From Thermovirga lienii DSM 17291 (lineage in GTDB: Bacteria; Synergistota; Synergistia; Synergistales; Thermovirgaceae), in the NCBI GenBank assembly GCA_000233775.1, contig CP003096.1, positions 744,001-808,000 on the forward strand: a stretch of DNA of 64,000 nt, in the 5' to 3' direction. Positions 23,249 through 32,882 of the stretch are shown one piece after another. Below the pieces are notes generated by a model. It had not been told where the DNA came from, did no database searches, and saw only the letters and a list, made by a program, of their open reading frames with translations. The stretch's first letter is position 1, and every line of letters begins with the position of its first letter. The translations under genes were made by a program, and so were the position numbers.

Positions 23249-25647
23249 AGATAAGCTGGAATTGGCTCAGGGAAGAGCTCAAAATAGATGTAGATGAAGT
23301 AGAGCAGGTAGCTGAGAGGTTGACGGAAACAGGCTCAGAAGTTGAAGCAGTGGAACGCCCCGTTCCTCTACTTAAGGGAGTCGTCACTGCCAGGGTTAAG
23401 CGTATAGAGCCTCATCCCAGTAATGCTAACCTGCTTGTGGCCAGATTGGACACGGGCATGGGTGAGGCCACGTGTGTCACAGCAGCAAAAAATTTGAAGG
23501 ACGACGATGTGGTGCCTTATGCTGCTTTAGGGGCGACTATAGCAGATGGAACCGTAATGGGCCATAGGGAGTTTGATGGAGTTTTAAGTGAAGGTATGAT
23601 GCTCTCGGCAGAGGAGATCGGGCTGCCGGATATAGCTGACGAATTCGGCATTTTGAGACTCCCAAAAGACGAAAAGTTGGGGAGGGACGTAAGAGAAGTC
23701 CTTGGCTTGGACGATTACGTACTGGATATTTCCATAACACCAAGCAGAGGAGATCTTTTGAGTGTGAGAGGACTTGCCAAGGAGGTCTCAGCCATATTGG
23801 ATATCCCAATGAAGGAGCTTGATGCAAGTATTAGTCAAGAAAGCTTGGGTAACGAGATCCTGAAAGAGTTTAAGGGAATAACCTTAAAAGATGATGGTTG
23901 TTCCGTTTACGCTTTGGGCTTTGCGGACAACGTTAGAATAGCTCCTTCTCCTATCAGGGAGCGGGTTAAGTTGTCTCTTTTGGGTATGCGTCCCATAAAC
24001 AACGTCGTTGATGCTACCAACTTGGTTATGCTCTATCTAGGCCAGCCCCTGCATGCTTTCGACTATGACCTTCTGCCCGATAAGGAGATCACCGTTAGAT
24101 GTGCTTACGATGGTGAGAAAATAGTGACCCTTGATGGAAAGGAAAGACATCTAACTCCGGAGGATCTTCTGATAACCAGTGGAGGTATCCCGGTGGCTCT
24201 AGCAGGAGTGATGGGTGGAGAGAACACCGAGATAAACGAAAACACGAAAAGAATAGCCCTGGAATCTGCTAATTTTGATTCCATAAGGGTGAGCAAGACG
24301 TATAGACGACTTGGCCTTCCCAGCGAAGCCGCTTATAGGTTTGCGAGAAAGGTGGATCCAGCGAAAGTTTCAATTGCCTTACATAAGACCTTTGAGTACC
24401 TGAGTAAATGGGGAGCAGCCCGTCCTCTTGGAGAGATCTTGGAGAGATTAGGCGATGAAAAGCCCCGATACGTAGAGCTGACAAAGAAAAAATTAAAGAA
24501 AGTTTTGTTGTTGGAAGATATGGATTTAGCTTCTGACATTTTGGGCCGGTTAGGTTTTGTAGAGACTTCCAGGGATGAAGATAAGAGGATCTTTCAGGTT
24601 CCTAGCTTCCGTCCAGATATATCGATAGAGGAAGACCTCATTGAGGAGGTTGGCAGGATATGGGGGTACGACAAGATGGAGTCGCGCCTACCTGCCGTTA
24701 CCCGGAAGCCCGGGGATATTACGGAAAGAATGCGAACGGAACGTCAATTGAGAAATGTCGCGATGGGGCGCGGGTACGTGGAGGTAATAACGTATAGTTT
24801 TGTGTCACCAGACATGCTTAGAACGTTGAGAATTCCCGATAATAGTGTATTGGCCAGCTATGTGGCTTTGTCCAACCCTCTGAGCAGGGATCAGTCCATA
24901 ATGAGAACTTCTCTGGCTTTCGGCCTGGTGAAAGCGGCTGTTGCAAACATAAGAAACGGTTGGAGAAAACCCATAAGGATGTTTGAGATAGGTAAGGTTT
25001 TCCATCTGGAAGAAGGAACTGAGCTGGGCGTTAGGGAGCACCTCCGCCTGGGAGGTATAGTATGCCCTGGGAAAGACCCTCGTTCCGTGTGGGAAAAACA
25101 GGAAGATGACTTCTTTTCGGTTAAGGCTGATATCGTTGCCTTGGCTGAAGCCAGGGGCGTCTCCTTGGAGTTCGTCAAAGGTGAATATCCGTTTGGACAT
25201 AGGGGACAAACTGCTCATATACTTTACGGTGACCAAACAATAGGGTATTTGTGCAGGCTCAAACCAAAGATAGCAGAAGAGCTATCTCTCCCTGAACCGG
25301 TCCTTTTGTTTGAAGTGGATCTTGAGGTACTTGAGAGATCAAAAGCCCGTAGCTTTGGGAAAGCTGACAAATATCCGGCCGTTTATAGGGATATATCTAT
25401 CCTCATTGACAAGGATACGACAGTCCAGAAGGTTAAAGAGGACATAAAGGGTTTGGCGTCTCAATATGTAAGAAGCATAAGGTTGTTCGATGTGTATGAA
25501 GGAAAGGGAGTCCCTGAAGGCAAGGTTAGTGTGGCATTTACATTGGAATACCGTTCTGAGGAAGTTACCCTTCGCGACGAAGAAGTGGATAGAGCTCATA
25601 TGGACTTAAGGAAAGCCTTGCAGAAAAAGGGTTACGTTTTGCGCTAA
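23245..25647 (+). CDS. pheT: Phenylalanyl-tRNA synthetase beta subunit
   Basis: The 800-residue partner of PheS. In order: an N-terminal B1 region, an OB-fold tRNA-binding domain (about 40-155, with RIEPHPSNANLLVARLD), the B3/B4 editing domain (about 210-400), B5, the inactive class II-like core, and the C-terminal anticodon-binding B8 fold (about 705-800, with KYPAVYRDISILID). Its ATG overlaps the pheS stop (ATGA), indicating coupled translation. Confidence 0.96.
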   Translation: MKISWNWLREELKIDVDEVEQVAERLTETGSEVEAVERPVPLLKGVVTARVKRIEPHPSNANLLVARLDTGMGEATCVTAAKNLKDDDVVPYAALGATIADGTVMGHREFDGVLSEGMMLSAEEIGLPDIADEFGILRLPKDEKLGRDVREVLGLDDYVLDISITPSRGDLLSVRGLAKEVSAILDIPMKELDASISQESLGNEILKEFKGITLKDDGCSVYALGFADNVRIAPSPIRERVKLSLLGMRPINNVVDATNLVMLYLGQPLHAFDYDLLPDKEITVRCAYDGEKIVTLDGKERHLTPEDLLITSGGIPVALAGVMGGENTEINENTKRIALESANFDSIRVSKTYRRLGLPSEAAYRFARKVDPAKVSIALHKTFEYLSKWGAARPLGEILERLGDEKPRYVELTKKKLKKVLLLEDMDLASDILGRLGFVETSRDEDKRIFQVPSFRPDISIEEDLIEEVGRIWGYDKMESRLPAVTRKPGDITERMRTERQLRNVAMGRGYVEVITYSFVSPDMLRTLRIPDNSVLASYVALSNPLSRDQSIMRTSLAFGLVKAAVANIRNGWRKPIRMFEIGKVFHLEEGTELGVREHLRLGGIVCPGKDPRSVWEKQEDDFFSVKADIVALAEARGVSLEFVKGEYPFGHRGQTAHILYGDQTIGYLCRLKPKIAEELSLPEPVLLFEVDLEVLERSKARSFGKADKYPAVYRDISILIDKDTTVQKVKEDIKGLASQYVRSIRLFDVYEGKGVPEGKVSVAFTLEYRSEEVTLRDEEVDRAHMDLRKALQKKGYVLR

Positions 25648-25660
25648 GGAGGGAATTTTT

Positions 25661-25939
25661 ATGCAGGAACATCTTGTCAACCTTGAAAGTCTTGTGGAGA
25701 GAGTGACAAAACGGATCAATGAGCTGATGGAAGAAAACAGGCAGTTGAAAGAGGAAATAGAGTTACACAGGGAGATTTTGGAGGAAAAGGACAGAGAAGT
25801 AGAGGCAATAAGAGAGGAGCACAGGAGGGTTCTAGAAGAAAAAGAAAAGGAACTTTCTAGCCTCAGGTCAGTGCAAAAGGAAACGGAGGAAAGGATAAAG
25901 GCCCTGTTGGAGAAGATAAAAGAAGCTGTGATGGAGTAG
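25661..25939 (+). CDS. Short coiled-coil protein, possibly ZapB-like
   Basis: A 92-residue protein made almost entirely of charged heptads (about residues 5-90, Glu/Lys/Leu-rich). It has no membrane segment or catalytic motif. ATG at 25661 behind AAGGAGG, 13 bases after pheT. It lies directly ahead of a ZapA-like gene, and ZapA in proteobacteria works with the coiled-coil ZapB at the FtsZ ring. The ZapB role is suggested only by size, coiled-coil nature and neighbourhood, since coiled coils give no reliable homology. Confidence 0.75.
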   Translation: MQEHLVNLESLVERVTKRINELMEENRQLKEEIELHREILEEKDREVEAIREEHRRVLEEKEKELSSLRSVQKETEERIKALLEKIKEAVME

Positions 25940-26000
25940 GGCGTTAATTCGGTTTTAGTGGAAAGCGAAAAGAGCGGCTTTCAGGAGGGAGGCAACCCAA

Positions 26001-26237
26001 TTGCAGGGAGAAGTTCGGCGGGTTAATGTTCTTGTAGGTAAAAAGACGTATTCCATTCTGACTCGACTGGATGAGCAAAAGTTCAAAGCGGTGTTGAGCA
26101 TCGTTAAAGAAGCAGTTGAAAGCGTCGAAAGCTCCGTTGATCAGGAACAGAGGTTGCTTTTGGGTTGCCTCAAAATGGCTTACAAAATAGAGGAAGTTAC
26201 AAGAAAATTGGAAGAAGCTTTAAAAGAGCGAGCGTAA
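26001..26237 (+). CDS. zapA: Cell division protein ZapA family
   Basis: A 78-residue FtsZ-ring stabiliser candidate. The N-terminal beta hairpin (VNVLVGKKTYSILTRLDE) is followed by the long helix containing DQEQRLLLGCLKMAYKIEEV, matching the ZapA pattern (…LLLAALNLADEL). It begins with TTG at 26001 behind GGAGGGAGG. Gene order pheT-zapA-cvpA-mutS2 is shared with many Firmicutes and supports the call. Confidence 0.85.
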   Translation: MQGEVRRVNVLVGKKTYSILTRLDEQKFKAVLSIVKEAVESVESSVDQEQRLLLGCLKMAYKIEEVTRKLEEALKERA

Positions 26238-26242
26238 TAGAT

Positions 26243-26845
26243 ATGAGCATAGCGTTTACAGTAGATTTAATAGTGCTTTTCATGACGGTGTATTTTGTGT
26301 CTCGAGGTCTATTGCGCGGTTTGTCTGGAGAGATAATTTCCATCCTTTCCGTAGTAGGAGGTTTCTTGTTTGCATGGTATGCTTCGGGGCACGCTGCGGA
26401 GTTTCTAGTGCAGATGTTTGCCCTGGATGCAGGCTATGCACGGATTTTGTGCCTCTTTTTGATTTATATTATTTGTCTTCTTGTCGGAGGAATCCTTAAA
26501 AGGGTAGTAAAGGCTTTTCTCCGCATTGTTAGCTTATCATTTGTGGACAGAATCCTTGGTGGAGTTGCAGGCCTTGTAAAAAGCACGGTGTTTCTGCTGT
26601 TGTTATTTATGTTGTCATCTTTTGTGGTGCCGTTTACCGGAGACTACTGGGTCAAAAAGTCTGTGTCCATGAACATCGCGGAGGTTATTTTGCCGTACGT
26701 ACAGGATTTGATGAGTAAGGTTGATCCTAAAGAATGGAATACGATCTCGATATATAAAGAATTTTGGAAGGGCGAAGGCATATTGCTCCAAGAGTCCCCA
26801 GCAGAAGACAGCTATAAGGAAGTTCAACAAGAAGGTGACGGATAA
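26243..26845 (+). CDS. cvpA: CvpA-family membrane protein
   Basis: A 200-residue inner-membrane protein with four hydrophobic spans (about 5-25, 30-50, 68-88, 105-128) and a hydrophilic C-terminal tail ending in a Glu/Gln-rich stretch. The pattern GLLRGLSGEIISILSVVGGF matches the CvpA family start, and FVDRILGGVAGLVKS the third-to-fourth span. The family is linked to colicin V export in E. coli and to unknown envelope functions elsewhere. The ATG at 26243 is chosen; an upstream reading overlaps zapA. Confidence 0.88.
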   Translation: MSIAFTVDLIVLFMTVYFVSRGLLRGLSGEIISILSVVGGFLFAWYASGHAAEFLVQMFALDAGYARILCLFLIYIICLLVGGILKRVVKAFLRIVSLSFVDRILGGVAGLVKSTVFLLLLFMLSSFVVPFTGDYWVKKSVSMNIAEVILPYVQDLMSKVDPKEWNTISIYKEFWKGEGILLQESPAEDSYKEVQQEGDG

Positions 26846-26850
26846 AAGCA

Positions 26851-29199
26851 GTGAAGACAGACGCAAAAACCCTCCAACTAGTTGATATACCTAAAGTTTT
26901 GGAACTTATAGAAAAAGAGTGCAGAAGCCCATTGGGTGTTTTATGCCTTAGAGAACAAGAACCTTTACCTTCCATTCAGCATGTGGAAGAAAGGCAGGCT
27001 CTATTTGTTTCTTTCTGCAAATACGAAGACGTATGCGGCAGGTTGCCCTGGGAGAAGGACCTTAACCCTTTGGGTAGATTGTTTGAAGACGCGAAGGTCT
27101 CAGGTCTTCTAAGTGGAGTGGAGCTAGTCCATATAAGAAACATGGTGGGCTTGGCAATAAGAATAAAAGATGTTGTTTCAGACAGGAAGGATGCTTTCGC
27201 GGAGCTCTATTCCCTTACGAGAAGAATACCTGATTTGAGTGAGTTGTTCGATGATTTGCATGTTTTGGCTGACGATGGAAGACTTTACGATAGGGCTTCG
27301 GAGCTTTTGGGGAGACTGCGATCCGCCCATAGAGATTATGCTGCAAAAGCTAGGAAAGCAGCCCAAAACCTTGTGTCCAACCCGTCCGTATCCAGCATGC
27401 TCCAAGATAAAAACGTGCATTACCGCAAAGGGCGAATAGTCCTTTTGGTAAGGCAGGAAAATTTGCATAAGTTCAGAGGCATAGTAATAGACCGATCATC
27501 CAGCGGTAATAGCCTTTATATGGAGCCAGAAGGTTTGATAGAGATAAACAACAGGGTATCGATCCTGGAGAAGGAAATAGAGGAGGAAGAAAGGAGAATT
27601 TTGCGGAGCCTAACTCGTAAAGTCTTGATGAAGCAGAAGCTCCTGGAAAGAACCGAACAAGTGCTGGGCCTTTTGGATCTTATGTATGCCTTGAGGGAGG
27701 TGGCGAGAAAAGACCGTTGGTCCCTTCCGTTGATGAAGAATTCTCCCATGTTGAAATTGAAAGGCGCTAGGCACCCCCTATTGGGTAAACAGTGCGTGCC
27801 CATAGATATATTTTGTGGTACCTCGTTTAAGCAGCTGATAATAACGGGGCCAAACACCGGGGGTAAGACGGTGGCCCTAAAGACAGTGGCTGTTTCGTTA
27901 TATCTTGGCTGGTGTGGTTTTCCTGTTCCCTGTAAAGAGGGTACTGAAATAGGCGATATCGATTGGATGTTGGCGGATATTGGAGATGAACAGAGCATAG
28001 AGCAGAACCTATCCACATTCAGTGCTCACCTAACCAGGTTGATCGACATGCTCCAAAAAGCCAATGAAAGGAGCCTGTTTTTGCTAGATGAGCTGGGAGC
28101 TGGAACTGACCCTCAAGAGGGAGCGGCTTTAGGTATAGCGATTCTTGAAAGGTTTAGATCCATTGGAAGTTTGGTTATAGCAACCACCCACCATAATTCG
28201 ATAAAGAGGTATGCCCTGTCCACCAAGGGAGTAGAGACAGCGAGCATGGAATTTGATTCGGAAACCTTGAAACCTACGTTTCGGCTTCTTATGGGTATGC
28301 CTGGTAAGAGCAATGCCCTGACCATAGCGAGACATTTGGGCATGCCGGAGGAAATACTATCTAAGGCTGAAGAAGTTCTCCTTGAATCCTATTACGGGGA
28401 AGAAAGACTTGTGGACGAGCTGCACGACAAGCATATGGAGCTAGACCAGCTCAAAAAACAGCTGGAATCTAAAGAGGCAGACCTTAAGAGGTTAAAGGAC
28501 GAATTGGAGAGGGAAAAAAGAAACTTGGCACTAGAGAAGGGAAGGATAGTTTCCGAGGCGGAGCGTAAGGCGTTAGAGATGATTGAGGAAGCCCAAAGGT
28601 TGTACCATGAAATGGTCAAAAAAATAGGATTTTTCAACGCCAGAAATATGCATAAATCCACTGAAAAGGACAGACAACGCATGTTGAAAATGAAAAAGGA
28701 GCTTCTTGAGCGACAAGATGTCCACGATGAGAAGATGGAAGCAGAAGAAATTTCTCCGGGGGATCTTGTTGAGATAATAGGTCAATCCACTAAAGGAACT
28801 GTGGAGGCCATAGAGGAGGGAAAGGCTGTGCTCTTATGTGGCCCCATTAAAGTAGAGGTACAGTTGAACAAGCTAAAGCTAGTGAAGAAAAAAGAGGAAG
28901 TCGAAAGGACTGCTGTTCAAGGACCAATTGTAAAAGGAGACTTTAAGAAGGTTTCAGTCCCCCCTTCAATAATGATCAGGGGGATGACAGTTGACGAGGC
29001 GATACCAGAAGTTGAGCTTTACCTAGATAGGGCTTTCAGAGCAGGTTACGGAGAGGTCACCATAATTCATGGACGGGGAGAAGGCATACTCAGGAGGGAA
29101 GTCCATGCCCTATGTAAGAGGCTTCCGTACGTCACAAACTTCAGGTTGGGAGAACCTTCGGAGGGGGGCATCGGAGTCACTATAGTGAGTTTTAGGTAA
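26851..29199 (+). CDS. mutS2: MutS2 family ATPase/Smr endonuclease
   Basis: 782 residues. An N-terminal MutS core and clamp region (about 1-300) precedes the ABC-type ATPase with Walker A GPNTGGKT, Walker [15 protein letters not shown] and [12 protein letters not shown] long coiled coil (about 515-600) follows, then a KOW-like linker and a C-terminal Smr domain (about 705-782, with IHGRGEG). In other bacteria MutS2 suppresses homologous recombination or rescues collided ribosomes. GTG start. The last protein gene of the pheS-mutS2 run, ahead of tRNA-Arg. Confidence 0.95.
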   Translation: MKTDAKTLQLVDIPKVLELIEKECRSPLGVLCLREQEPLPSIQHVEERQALFVSFCKYEDVCGRLPWEKDLNPLGRLFEDAKVSGLLSGVELVHIRNMVGLAIRIKDVVSDRKDAFAELYSLTRRIPDLSELFDDLHVLADDGRLYDRASELLGRLRSAHRDYAAKARKAAQNLVSNPSVSSMLQDKNVHYRKGRIVLLVRQENLHKFRGIVIDRSSSGNSLYMEPEGLIEINNRVSILEKEIEEEERRILRSLTRKVLMKQKLLERTEQVLGLLDLMYALREVARKDRWSLPLMKNSPMLKLKGARHPLLGKQCVPIDIFCGTSFKQLIITGPNTGGKTVALKTVAVSLYLGWCGFPVPCKEGTEIGDIDWMLADIGDEQSIEQNLSTFSAHLTRLIDMLQKANERSLFLLDELGAGTDPQEGAALGIAILERFRSIGSLVIATTHHNSIKRYALSTKGVETASMEFDSETLKPTFRLLMGMPGKSNALTIARHLGMPEEILSKAEEVLLESYYGEERLVDELHDKHMELDQLKKQLESKEADLKRLKDELEREKRNLALEKGRIVSEAERKALEMIEEAQRLYHEMVKKIGFFNARNMHKSTEKDRQRMLKMKKELLERQDVHDEKMEAEEISPGDLVEIIGQSTKGTVEAIEEGKAVLLCGPIKVEVQLNKLKLVKKKEEVERTAVQGPIVKGDFKKVSVPPSIMIRGMTVDEAIPEVELYLDRAFRAGYGEVTIIHGRGEGILRREVHALCKRLPYVTNFRLGEPSEGGIGVTIVSFR

Positions 29200-29241
29200 T
29201 AAGTAATTTCCGTGGTGGTTCTTTGGGGCTTCCAAAATCCA

Positions 29242-29270
29242 TTGAATTTAACTTCCTTGCGTGGTAATAT
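29242..29270 (+). promoter_or_regulatory. Promoter of tRNA-Arg
   Basis: TTGAAT (29242-29247), 17-base spacer, TAATAT (29265-29270), 14 bases ahead of the mature tRNA. Confidence 0.7.
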
Positions 29271-29284
29271 TGCTCCTGTCTCGC

Positions 29285-29361
<77 letters not shown>

Positions 29362-29462
29362 TTCCCATCATTTTCTCCATACTGCACATGTTAGAACTTC
29401 TCAAAATCAGCCCTTGGTCTTGCTGTACTTTTATTCAATGTGTTTGTATTTTGTTATTTTTA

Positions 29463-29490
29463 TTGATAATATACCATATTATATTATAAT
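29463..29490 (+). promoter_or_regulatory. Promoter of the racemase-family gene
   Basis: TTGATA (29463-29468), 16-base spacer, TATAAT (29485-29490), 26 bases before the ATG at 29516. Confidence 0.68.
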
Positions 29491-29515
29491 GCTGTAAACC
29501 TATTGGAGGGCAGCC

Positions 29516-30256
29516 ATGGTGATTTATAAAATTAAAAATAGCACCAGATGCTGGGACGGAGAGTCGATAGGTATATTGATTCTGGATGCTCATTATCCGT
29601 GTATTCCTGGGAACGTGGGCAACGCGACCACATTTGATTTTCCTGTGAGGTACAAAAAGGTAAACGGTGCCTCCATAGACAGGCTTCTGAACCAAAGAGA
29701 TCCTTCCTTGGTTAAGCCTTTTGTAGAGGCCGCACTTGAGCTTGAAAGTGAGGGCGTAAGGGCTGTTACCGGAGCTTGTGGATTCATGGCTCTTTTTCAG
29801 GAAGAAGTTGCGGCCGCCTTAAGGATACCCGTTTTTCTATCCAGTTTGCTCCAGGTTCCTTTTATCAGAAGGATTTTAAATCCTTCACTGAGGATTGGCA
29901 TAATAACGGCAAACGCTAGTTGCCTGACGGAGAAACACTTTCGTTCTGTGGGCGTAGATACTTGCGAGGACATAGTAATAAGAGGTATGGAAGAAATGGA
30001 AGAATTCAGGACAGCCATTTTGGAGGAAAAGGGTACTCTGGATTCAGAAAAAATGGAGCAGGAGGTAGTGGAGGTATCCAAAAACTTAGTGGAGGAACAT
30101 CCAGAGGTGGGAGCTATACTACTAGAGTGTAGCGATTTGCCCCCGTATGCAAAGGCAGTTCAGGAAGCCACTGGAAGGCCAGTTTTCGACTTTATAACCA
30201 TGATCCGGTTTGTGCACACAGCGGTTGTACAGCAAAGTTATGAAGGATTTATGTAA
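29516..30256 (+). CDS. Aspartate/glutamate racemase superfamily protein
   Basis: A 246-residue cytoplasmic protein of the two-cysteine racemase fold. Two candidate catalytic cysteines can be seen: GACGFM near residue 85 and LECSDLPPYA near residue 205, each in the expected position at the end of a strand. The residues between (SLLQVPF, RIGIITANASCLT) also fit the fold. Whether it acts on Asp, Glu, hydantoin or another acid is not visible. ATG at 29516 behind TGGAGGG. It is monocistronic, between tRNA-Arg and the cold-shock gene. Confidence 0.82.
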   Translation: MVIYKIKNSTRCWDGESIGILILDAHYPCIPGNVGNATTFDFPVRYKKVNGASIDRLLNQRDPSLVKPFVEAALELESEGVRAVTGACGFMALFQEEVAAALRIPVFLSSLLQVPFIRRILNPSLRIGIITANASCLTEKHFRSVGVDTCEDIVIRGMEEMEEFRTAILEEKGTLDSEKMEQEVVEVSKNLVEEHPEVGAILLECSDLPPYAKAVQEATGRPVFDFITMIRFVHTAVVQQSYEGFM

Positions 30257-30361
30257 TATGTCGTGAATTAATTTATGAACCGCTTCCAGAGTAATATCTC
30301 TCTGATATTTCTCAGAAAGAAGAGAACCTGTTCAAGGAGTACGAAAAAGTGAATATATCGC

Positions 30362-30390
30362 TTGACGGGGGGAGGTTTTTCCTGTATAGT
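30362..30390 (+). promoter_or_regulatory. Promoter of the cold-shock gene
   Basis: TTGACG (30362-30367), 17-base spacer, TATAGT (30385-30390), leaving a leader of about 55 bases with a GC-rich start. Confidence 0.72.
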
Positions 30391-30449
30391 TCTCCCCATG
30401 GTCAGCCGGCGACCAATTTTCGCTTTTTAAAGCTTTAGGAGGAAATATT

Positions 30450-30653
30450 TTGACAATGAATGGAACAGTTAAGTGGTTTAACGAGTCTAAGGGTTATGGG
30501 TTCATCACGTCCGACGAAGGAACTGATGTGTTTGTACACTTTTCCGCTATAGAGGGAGAAGGATTCAAGACCTTGGCAGAGGGCCAGCAGGTATCCTTTG
30601 ATATCACTCAGGGCAACAAAGGCCCCCAAGCGTCCAACGTCGTAAAACTATAA
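30450..30653 (+). CDS. Cold-shock domain RNA chaperone
   Basis: A single cold-shock domain protein, 67 residues from TTG 30450 or 65 from ATG 30456; both are within reach of TAGGAGGA (30436-30443). RNA-binding motifs RNP1 (KGYGFI) and RNP2 (VFVHF) are intact. Binds single-stranded RNA and keeps it unfolded. Own promoter and terminator, so monocistronic. Confidence 0.96.
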   Translation: MTMNGTVKWFNESKGYGFITSDEGTDVFVHFSAIEGEGFKTLAEGQQVSFDITQGNKGPQASNVVKL

Positions 30654-30714
30654 GAAAAAAAGAAAAACTTTTTCGCGATATATTTAACGATATATTTGAC
30701 ACGAAGAACCGAAC

Positions 30715-30748
30715 AAAGAAATGGCGCCTAAAGGCGCCATTTCTTTTG
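30715..30748. terminator. Shared terminator between the cold-shock gene and the TAXI gene
   Basis: Perfect 14-base inverted repeat (30715-30728 with 30733-30746), four-base loop, pyrimidine-rich on both strands. Serves the two convergent genes. Confidence 0.87.
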
Positions 30749-30763
30749 TGTCAATTTTTGCTC

Positions 30764-31720
30764 TTATTCCACTTCAGGAACTGTTAAACCTATCTCCTTG
30801 TAGTATTTTGCGGCGCCGGGATGAACTGGTACGGATATACCTTCAAGGGCGGTATCAAGGGTTACCATTTTGGCTTTTGCGTGTACTTTGTACAGATCCT
30901 CCACGTTTTCCCAGAAAGCCTTGGTGATCTTGTAAACTACATCCTCACTGAGGTCGGCATCGCATACCCACATGGCCTGGACTGCCACGGTGGTGGTGTC
31001 TTTATCCACGCCCTTGTATGTGCCTGCGGGGATGACGTTCCTTACGAAGAAAGGATATTCGGCATGGAGCTTTTCTATGGTCTCCTCATCAAAGGAAACC
31101 AAGGTGATGTCGTGCATGGTTGCAAGGTCCATTATTGCGGATGTGGGGAATCCGGCTACGACGAAACCTACGTCTATCTGGCCGTCTTTCATGCGCTGGG
31201 CAGTATTGTTAAAGTCCAAGAAATCGGTTTTCATATCGGAGAACTTAAAGCCGAGGGTCCTAAATATTAGCTGAACATCAGCCATGACACCGGAGCCTGG
31301 GGCACCGACAGAAACTCTCTTGCCGGGAAGGTCTTTTATGGTCTTTACTCCCGAATCCTTGAGGGCTACCACTTGTATGGTCTCAGGATAGAGAGTTGCT
31401 ATGGCGCGTACGTTTTTGAAAGGTTTGTCGAACATCATTTTTCCGTGGTAGGCGAAATATGCTACATCGTTCTGAACCAAGGCCATCTCGATCTGGTGGG
31501 TTCCTATCAAGTTCAAGTTTGCCACCGAAGCGTTTCCTGTCTCTGCAGTCATTTGGACGTCAGAAAGGTTCCTGCTTACTATATCGGCTATTCCACCACC
31601 GACGGGGTAATAAGTACCACCTGTGCCGCCCGTTGCGAGGGACACGAATGTCTTGGCGTAAGCCCCACATGCCATAGCCATTACGAGGACCAATGCTAGT
31701 GCCACAACCTTTTTCATCAT
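30764..31720 (-). CDS. TAXI-family TRAP transporter solute-binding protein
   Basis: Periplasmic binding protein of about 318 residues. Signal peptide at 1-22 (hydrophobic run ending AYA). Mature start FVSLATGGTGGTYYPVGGGIA is the TAXI family signature, followed by TAETGNASVANLNLI and GKRVSVGAPGSGV. TAXI proteins feed a fused DctQM-type permease, but none is encoded next to this gene. Start ATG at 31720 behind AAAGGAGG. Substrate unknown; glutamate and 2-oxoglutarate have been suggested for relatives. Confidence 0.92.
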   Translation of the reverse strand: MMKKVVALALVLVMAMACGAYAKTFVSLATGGTGGTYYPVGGGIADIVSRNLSDVQMTAETGNASVANLNLIGTHQIEMALVQNDVAYFAYHGKMMFDKPFKNVRAIATLYPETIQVVALKDSGVKTIKDLPGKRVSVGAPGSGVMADVQLIFRTLGFKFSDMKTDFLDFNNTAQRMKDGQIDVGFVVAGFPTSAIMDLATMHDITLVSFDEETIEKLHAEYPFFVRNVIPAGTYKGVDKDTTTVAVQAMWVCDADLSEDVVYKITKAFWENVEDLYKVHAKAKMVTLDTALEGISVPVHPGAAKYYKEIGLTVPEVE

Positions 31721-31974
31721 CAAGTCGCCTCCTTTGATATTTTAGTTCTAAAACTCCTCTTCTTTTGCTGTATTACTCTCTTTTACCTCCCCCCCTCACG
31801 TTGTCCATCAAGCTTGTCAATCTACCTGACTGTCAGTTTAAGTATAATTTTATGCAACACATGTTTCAAGCCCCATTTGGGTTCATGGCTTTCCAGTTTC
31901 TACGTGCAAAAGGATGCACCAAGGTCATAAGTTGTGTAAAATAGGTGAAGAATAAGTTCCCGGGGGGCTACGAA

Positions 31975-32520
31975 ATGGATTGGAAAACACTAATAGGATT
32001 TAGCGAACCGTCGAAAGAATATGGGCTGGAGAATAGAGAAGAAGGAACAGGAGAAGGTTGCAGTAATCCTGAAATGGATTATGTTAAGCTCAGCGTGAAA
32101 ATAGATCTCAAACAAAAGAGCCAGGTGGGAAGAGCTGCTCTTTTGCTTGCCCTTACCACCGACGCAGAAGAAGAACAGAACGTAAAAAAGCAGATAGTTG
32201 CAACCGGGTGGAGAGCCGTTGCCACAGAGGTAGGTGGTTTGGCGGGAGAATTGCCTCAGAAGATAACCAGAGCATTGGTGGGTGCCGCACTCAACGCTGG
32301 TGTCGTGGAGAAAAAATGCAACGAGATGCACGCACTGATGCATGCTGCAGTCGAGGCATTGAATGGATTCATAAGCATGAGCATGTTAGAGGCCAGCATA
32401 GGAGCGAAGATAGGCATCGTCAGAAACGATCAGTGGATAGCTGTTGCAGTGTTGGGAGATATGGCCTATCATGCAGTTGCTCACCACGAACGATGTGGGT
32501 TGGGGGTAATGCATTTGTGA
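31975..32520 (+). CDS. HutP-family RNA-binding antitermination regulator
   Basis: 181 residues. The C-terminal ~130 residues match Bacillus HutP from memory: VGRAALLLAL for the first strand/helix, then MHALMHAAVEALNG, QWIAVAVLGDM and GLGVMHL. The metal-ligand histidines align as His119, His123 and His180. HutP binds leader RNA with histidine and Mg2+ to prevent termination ahead of histidine-use genes. An extra ~45-residue N-terminal segment, Glu/Gly-rich, is not in Bacillus HutP. The ATG at 31975 follows a GGGGGG run. No hut gene lies nearby, so target and ligand are open. Confidence 0.85.
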   Translation: MDWKTLIGFSEPSKEYGLENREEGTGEGCSNPEMDYVKLSVKIDLKQKSQVGRAALLLALTTDAEEEQNVKKQIVATGWRAVATEVGGLAGELPQKITRALVGAALNAGVVEKKCNEMHALMHAAVEALNGFISMSMLEASIGAKIGIVRNDQWIAVAVLGDMAYHAVAHHERCGLGVMHL

Positions 32521-32601
32521 GTCAGCCTCTTGTGCTTTGTGTTTAGGTGTGATACATTCACTACTTGTGGTGTAAAGTATGTGTTGGTGGAGGTGTTTTT
32601 G

Positions 32602-32850
32602 TTGAAAAAGGATATTCATCCAGAATACGGTCCCTGTCAGGTGGCTTGTGCTTGCGGTAACAGGTTTGAGACGAGGTCTACATTGAAGGAAATAAAGGTT
32701 GCTGTTTGCTCCTCGTGCCATCCTTTCTACACCGGCAAGAGGGGTGCGGTGGTCATCGAGGCAGGAAGGGTCGAGAAGTTTCAGCGCAAATATGCTGGGA
32801 CCCGTTTTGGGAAGCCTGCACAGGAAACTGAAGAGAAAGAGCAGGGCTAA
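32602..32850 (+). CDS. rpmE: Ribosomal protein L31, zinc-binding type
   Basis: An 82-residue large-subunit protein. The C-x-C (CACGN) and C-x2-C (CSSCHPFYTGK) pairs form the zinc site that marks the C+ form. Start TTG at 32602 behind GGTGGAGGTG; the reading frame is open further upstream, but without family likeness. The acidic tail is slightly longer than usual. Its stop codon lies in the stem of the following hairpin. Confidence 0.95.
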   Translation: MKKDIHPEYGPCQVACACGNRFETRSTLKEIKVAVCSSCHPFYTGKRGAVVIEAGRVEKFQRKYAGTRFGKPAQETEEKEQG

Positions 32851-32875
32851 AGAGGGAGCGAAGCTCCCTCTTTAG
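32847..32875 (+). terminator. Hairpin overlapping the rpmE stop
   Basis: Perfect 13-base stem (32847-32859 with 32863-32875) with a three-base loop, including the rpmE TAA. No T run follows, so termination strength is uncertain; it may act as a 3' stabiliser. Confidence 0.65.
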
Positions 32876-32882
32876 AACATAA

